A stretch of 34,661 nucleotides of DNA from Portibacter lacus (GTDB lineage Bacteria > Bacteroidota > Bacteroidia > Chitinophagales > Saprospiraceae), in contig NZ_JAJNKA010000024.1 of assembly GCF_021533215.1 (NCBI RefSeq), forward strand, positions 1 to 34,661, given 5' to 3'. Position numbers and translations under genes: made by a program. A model generated the notes under the pieces. It was given only the letters and a program-made list of their open reading frames with translations, made no database searches and was not told where the DNA came from. Within the stretch, counting starts at the first letter, position 1. Every line of letters starts with the position of its first letter. Below are positions 32,601 through 34,661 of this stretch, piece by piece.

Positions 32601-34661
32601 TAACTACTAGCTTTACATTAGTTTCAGATGTTTCTAATGGTGAATCATGTCCTCAGATTAATACAAGAACTTATTCAATACTTGATGCATGTGGTAATAT
32701 TCAAACATGTGAGCAGATATTAACAATTACAGATGATATACCACCTGTAATGACTTGTCCTAATAACCTAACTGCTGTTTGCGACATCAGTGAACAACCT
32801 GCTTATACCGACTTAACAGCGTTTACAGCTGCGGGCGGTAGTGCAAGTGATAATTGTGGTTTAATACTAAGTACTTTTGCTGTACTAGAAGAAACAAATG
32901 GAGAAAGTTGTCCAGAAACGATTACAAGAACATATTCTATAGAAGATGCTTGTGAAAATGAGATATCTTGTGTTCAGACCATAATCGTTGATGATAATAC
33001 TAATCCAACGATGACATGTCCAACAACAATTAATTTGGTTTGTGATATTTCAGAACAAGCACCTTATGCTGATTACACCGAATTTATTTCAGCAGGAGGA
33101 GCAGCAAATGATAATTGTGTTATAGATGAAGGTACCTTCACTATGATATCAGAAATATCTAATGGGAATACATGTCCAGAAACAGTAACAAGAGTTTATG
33201 AAGTAAGAGATTTATGTGATAACCTTATACAGTGTTCACAGAGTATAATCATAAATGATGATGTCGCACCGACTATTACATGTGCGGATCCTATCACAAT
33301 TGTTTGTGATATTTCTGAAGCACCAGCTTATACAACTATAGATGAATTTGAAGCAGCAGGAGGATCTGTAGATGATAATTGTGCAGTAGATAGAACGAGA
33401 TTTGATCATGTAGGCGATGTGGATAATGGAGGAACTTGTCCAAAAGTTATAACTAGAACATACAGAATTTATGATTTATGTGGTAATTCAACTACATGTA
33501 CGCAAGATATTACAATTGATGATGATATTTTGCCAACGATGGTTTGTCCTGACGGAGTAACTGTATCGTGTCAATTAACGGATTTCCCTGAGTATGAGAA
33601 CTATAATGATTTCATAGCGAATGGTGGCTCAGCAAGTGATAATTGTGATATTGATCAATCATCATTCGAGTTATCTGAGGTCGATACGGATAATGGAAAT
33701 TGTCCTGAAATATTTACAAGAACATACAGAATTGCCGATTTATGTGGAAACTTTGTTGAATGTTCACAGACTGTTGAGATATTTGATACGACTGATCCTA
33801 TTATAGAATGTCCAGCGAATATTACAACAGACTGTTTAGCAGATGATATTCCACCATATGCAGATTATACAGCATTTACAGGTGCAGGAGGAAATGCATT
33901 TGATAATTGTGAAATTGATCCATCTTCATTTATTAATACACTTGATGATAATGATGGGCTTATATGTCAGCAAACAGTAACAAGGATATATCAAATTGCC
34001 GATTTATGTGGAAATACAGCTGTATGTACACAAGTTTTAGTTAAAAATGATACTGGAAACCCAACAATAGTATGTCCTCCAGCATTAACTGCTGTATGTA
34101 GTATAACAGAGCAACCAGCTTATGTTGATTTAGCAGAGTTTGTAGCGGCAGGAGGTGTAGCAAATGATAACTGTACTTTTGATGGAGATAGTTTTGGCGT
34201 TTTATCTGAAATTAGTGATGGAAATTCTTGTCCAGAGACAGTAGTAAGAACATATCAAGTAGGTGATGAGTGTGGAAATTTAGCACAATGTGAGCAGACG
34301 ATTGTTATAAATGATGTAGTGGCGCCTGTGATTAGTACATGTCCACCGAATATTACTTTAGAGGCTTGCGACGAAAGCCAAGTTACTTTAAGTGGAGATA
34401 TTCAACTGGTATATTCTGAAACCGAAGTTGAAATTTCATTAGCTGATTTCCAAGCTGAAGGAGGAGAAGTTACGGATAACTGTGAAGTTGATAGAATTTT
34501 TTATTCTGATGTTAGGAGTGGCACATGTCCAATGACAGTGACCAGAACTTTCAGAGTACTGGATCCATGTTTAAATGAGACGATCTGTGTACAGACCATC
34601 ACAATAGATGATACCACAGCACCGGTAGTCACTTGTCCAAGTGATATCACAGTAGAAGGTT
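26615..34661 (+). CDS. Giant HYR-repeat surface adhesin with IgGFc-binding-like domain (incomplete at 3' end)
   Basis: An open frame from the ATG at 26615 (or 26621) to the right edge: 2682 codons and no stop, so it is incomplete. I checked the reading frame at positions across its length and it stays in phase. Domain order: signal peptide (about 1-38, LALAFLFLTTSQSLIGQ); Ig-like region (40-228); PKD domain (230-315) with YEWDFGDGN; 11 HYR-like modules (324-1306); acidic linker CDDGIDNDGNGQIDEDDDNC (1307-1326); IgGFc-binding-like domain (about 1329-1770); cadherin-like segment (about 1772-1866) with YGYEGEDQITV; nine complete modules of about 88 residues (1867 on) and the start of a tenth. 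Most modules have six cysteines at fixed places. It is certainly secreted. A C-terminal T9SS sorting domain is expected but lies outside the window. Likely role: adhesion or gliding, as for SprB-type proteins. Confidence 0.92.
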   Translation, partial: MKMLDTLSENCPKRIFASLKVLALAFLFLTTSQSLIGQCIINAEHYYLYDDPANCAEQLNVTSTSGILTLITWTAVTESTAPLDCPGVLLDCLDPTFTPPGNLTDPTDYIYTVCGVVGDVSCPNVTSTICEDITVTVKPQILIELDDVTICEDETPSTLTATITPDSDPNFEYRWYDALDAGGTLLGTTATPEFDFSITSDYSLEVVDTDPNLACPASEVHNFNVRVEIPPVAIIDTTNFNYCGKSFDFDASSSIDNMDASNLEYEWDFGDGNTSTDESGTHTYDDCGEYTVILLVTDPDIEGSCNEHYIEIDVDVQPDDMDLGSCPDRSITVECLGAAGNETYANQWDIDNIIALRSCVIHDCPVNVFSDYSYGLSFGSCDNTGAVLVTYTLVDACGETETVDYTLEFEDNSAPDVSSCTADLDITLDCDENENENNFDTWNADNIAYIEGCATDVCDDQTLTVTPDLDFSDFTYTCGFAGSITVTYTVTDACGSEEVTVEATFTIEDNTAPVLSCPTIADVECITDVPPVYGDYTDFENDGGTVTDLCGINFGSFDLVSNNTTPGNCNLTVTRTYEIEDECGNRNTCVQTIDVIDLTDPIITCPADETFACDLNAAQPIISVANFITQGGTVSDNCEIQVTSFNLASDIVTTSGCIETHTRTYEVSDFCGNVGSCEQVLIISDEEDPMMVCPANQSTSCLIDDVPPYADYNEFLAASGGATDNCGIVASTFALINTETVGTCPTIVTRTYQIEDACGNLTTCSQDIEVFDTENPLLGDADPTTTLCDSDDVPVFNNITEWEAANGTVSDNCDDAVVRASFTFISESNNGSGCGAVVTRTYSVTDACGNVGTAVHEITVDDTELPSLSCPADITTDCALTQVPSYPNLGDFEAAGGVATDNCGINIGTLSLISETTDNGDCPETYTRTYRISDLCGNTNTCEQDIVILDEIDPVITCPAPVTVQCESDQFAVFDYSTFLSEGGTMSDNCGIDQTTFALQNETDNTVNCGGTVTRTFVIYDNCNNFATCDFVITVNDNTVPVITCPNNLTTQCDIADLPVYDLAAFEADGGVVSDNCEIDPTTFTLDSEVSDNGTCPETVTRIYQIEDLCGNVSQCTQIATIYDDTPPTTPDLDDVTINCAISNYPVYTTYAEYLSAGGSATDNCGMNETIITFIEENASGTICPITYTRVYQIQDLCGNTSTFEEDIIVIDNELPQLYNIPGDITVTCDTVPAPPVIGNVVSATDIYGSDNCPEDYTIVLTETSTQTFDNSISSVIYTIDRTWTITDYCGNEYSETQNISVLCEYCDDGIDNDGNGQIDEDDDNCPCSSPAFKQDCNASLYYFIPPIWRNNNSYNGSTFNTPSSLVITTPFGAANVIIRDGNNNIIFSNPAVTQGTPWIIALNANQLQTHNPNTVERNRGFYVESDQLIQVIYRLESTYNKAMVTVKGEQALGQRFRAGSQTVLNSGSTGTDEYHFISVMAVEDNTDVTFNTEHLMFGQTNNTWTVNLDANETYLTRTRRNESVSGDLITATNPIAVTTGSSHSAKRKSHGRDAGMDQIVPTCVIGSEYVVTRGRDTNNSAPLNDYNYAAIVAITANTEVRIDGALVAVLNAGEVYTYHMPPPDYSSHLIRCSEPAYVYQFGSVESNGEEGMAIAAPVDGCRGDTYIEFSRFPGAPTNIVSVIIPNAGLPTLTLNGALWSTFGANYTIGTAPGLGGYSIVTFFTNALLPAGQTNVVQSDEYFTASHFVGNSGGGTFGYLTSFKDKIDVFHPETGQPTVEYFVDTICAGQTLEHCIVSSSCSGSQFINSILDSPNTGDIRIFNNSDCFEYTGAYGYEGEDQITVLLSDQFGFTQPVCLTFYVKGLSPTIDCPSDIDEEGCDISEFPAYVTLEDFIDEGGDVCEDCYIVENTFTLLSEVNAPGSCPTVVTRTYEIANDCDLRATCVQTITINDTTSPEMTCPPALTAVCSPNEQVPYSSFTQFTTAGGVATDNCDLITTSFTLVSDVSNGESCPQINTRTYSILDACGNIQTCEQILTITDDIPPVMTCPNNLTAVCDISEQPAYTDLTAFTAAGGSASDNCGLILSTFAVLEETNGESCPETITRTYSIEDACENEISCVQTIIVDDNTNPTMTCPTTINLVCDISEQAPYADYTEFISAGGAANDNCVIDEGTFTMISEISNGNTCPETVTRVYEVRDLCDNLIQCSQSIIINDDVAPTITCADPITIVCDISEAPAYTTIDEFEAAGGSVDDNCAVDRTRFDHVGDVDNGGTCPKVITRTYRIYDLCGNSTTCTQDITIDDDILPTMVCPDGVTVSCQLTDFPEYENYNDFIANGGSASDNCDIDQSSFELSEVDTDNGNCPEIFTRTYRIADLCGNFVECSQTVEIFDTTDPIIECPANITTDCLADDIPPYADYTAFTGAGGNAFDNCEIDPSSFINTLDDNDGLICQQTVTRIYQIADLCGNTAVCTQVLVKNDTGNPTIVCPPALTAVCSITEQPAYVDLAEFVAAGGVANDNCTFDGDSFGVLSEISDGNSCPETVVRTYQVGDECGNLAQCEQTIVINDVVAPVISTCPPNITLEACDESQVTLSGDIQLVYSETEVEISLADFQAEGGEVTDNCEVDRIFYSDVRSGTCPMTVTRTFRVLDPCLNETICVQTITIDDTTAPVVTCPSDITVEG
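27584..30532 (+). repeat. First block of 11 HYR-like modules
   Basis: Eleven modules of roughly 85-95 residues. The consensus begins D-x-x-x-P-x-[IM]-x-C-P, then a second Cys, P-x-[YF], then GG-x-x-[ST]-DNC, then CP-x-x-x-TRTY-x-I-x-D-x-CGN, then C-x-Q. The first two and last two modules depart most from the pattern; for example, the tenth and eleventh lack the CP of the opening motif. Confidence 0.85.
30533..30598 (+). other. Acidic Ca-binding-like linker in the adhesin
   Basis: A Cys-flanked stretch CDDGIDNDGNG-QIDEDDDNC followed by PC. The D-x-D/N-x-D-G spacing is the type used for calcium loops, and the motif is common in Bacteroidota surface proteins next to domain boundaries. Here it separates the HYR block from the IgGFc-binding-like domain. 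Confidence 0.6.
30599..31925 (+). other. IgGFc-binding-like domain coding region within the adhesin
   Basis: About 440 residues without the HYR pattern and nearly free of cysteine. Features that match the IgGFc-binding N-terminal family (named after human FCGBP): DEYHFISVMAVEDNTDVTF, ITATNPIAVTTGSSHS, a DQIVPTCVIGSEYVVTRGR block, and YAAIVAITANTEVRIDG followed by LNAGEVYTYHM. The family name does not imply IgG binding in bacteria. Confidence 0.7.
32213..34661 (+). repeat. Second block of HYR-like modules (nine complete, tenth cut by the edge)
   Basis: Modules of about 88 residues (264 bp). The most regular ones read PxMTCPxxLTxVCDISEQPAY, then F-x-A-A-GG-x-A-x-DNC, then NG-x-[ST]CPET-[VI]-TR-[TV]-Y, then D-L-C-x-N-x-x-x-C-x-Q-[ST]-I-x-I-x-D. 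Each has six Cys. The ninth module carries an insertion after its second Cys. The tenth begins VVTCPSDITVEG at the very edge. Confidence 0.88.

Noticed and set aside
33621-33806. Plus-strand 61-residue frame inside the adhesin
   Set aside because: It is out of phase with the long adhesin frame, which is intact here and carries the HYR motif through the same bases.
27584-34661. Adhesin repeats considered as a CRISPR array or pseudogene
   Set aside because: The period is about 264 bp, the frame is open throughout and the motif is conserved at protein level, so the repeats are coding modules; no internal stop or phase change was found.

Overview
The window reads as chromosome of a marine or sediment Bacteroidota bacterium, most like the Saprospiraceae/Chitinophagales side of the phylum. 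The evidence is the AT-rich sequence, promoter boxes of the Bacteroidota form TAnnTTTG in place of Shine-Dalgarno-led starts, a PorX-type regulator, a protein ending in a type B type-IX-secretion (T9SS) sorting domain, a DUF1573 lipoprotein, and a very large HYR-repeat surface protein. I see no insertion sequence, phage gene, integrase or CRISPR array.

Layout. Positions 1-6271 are a minus-strand run: a Crp/Fnr regulator, a DUF427 protein, purA, and a rel(A/SpoT)-fur pair whose stop and start overlap as ATGA. A tRNA-Leu(TAG) at 6475-6556 lies behind the best promoter in the window and precedes the plus-strand proteostasis operon tig-clpP-clpX and then truA. truA converges on glyA with a 12-bp overlap. 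Next on the minus strand are an 812-residue envelope protein, built of exact 23-residue repeats around an OmpA domain with a C-terminal peptidoglycan-binding domain, and an HD phosphohydrolase. Divergent from these are porX (CheY plus PglZ-type domain; T9SS regulation) and a secreted sulfatase. Then come a MATE exporter, a small unknown membrane protein overlapping tatC, a CaCA-type antiporter, and an outer-membrane barrel protein.

From 24173 to the right edge the plus strand holds ybaB, a LamG/T9SS type B protein and a DUF1573 lipoprotein. These three follow each other with no bases between stop and start. After a structured 297-bp gap, one open frame begins at 26615 and runs without a stop to the end of the window (2682 codons, incomplete). 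It encodes a signal peptide, a PKD domain, 11 HYR-like modules, a Ca-binding-like linker, an IgGFc-binding-like domain, a cadherin-like segment, and 9 further very regular 6-cysteine modules of about 88 residues.

Two themes run through the window. One is core growth and stress control (Rel, Fur, ClpXP, trigger factor, PurA, GlyA). The other is cell-surface construction (TatC, PorX, T9SS cargo, the repeat-rich OmpA protein, the giant adhesin). The least explained objects are the 23-residue-repeat OmpA protein and the giant adhesin. Functions are inferred from motifs; no database search was possible.
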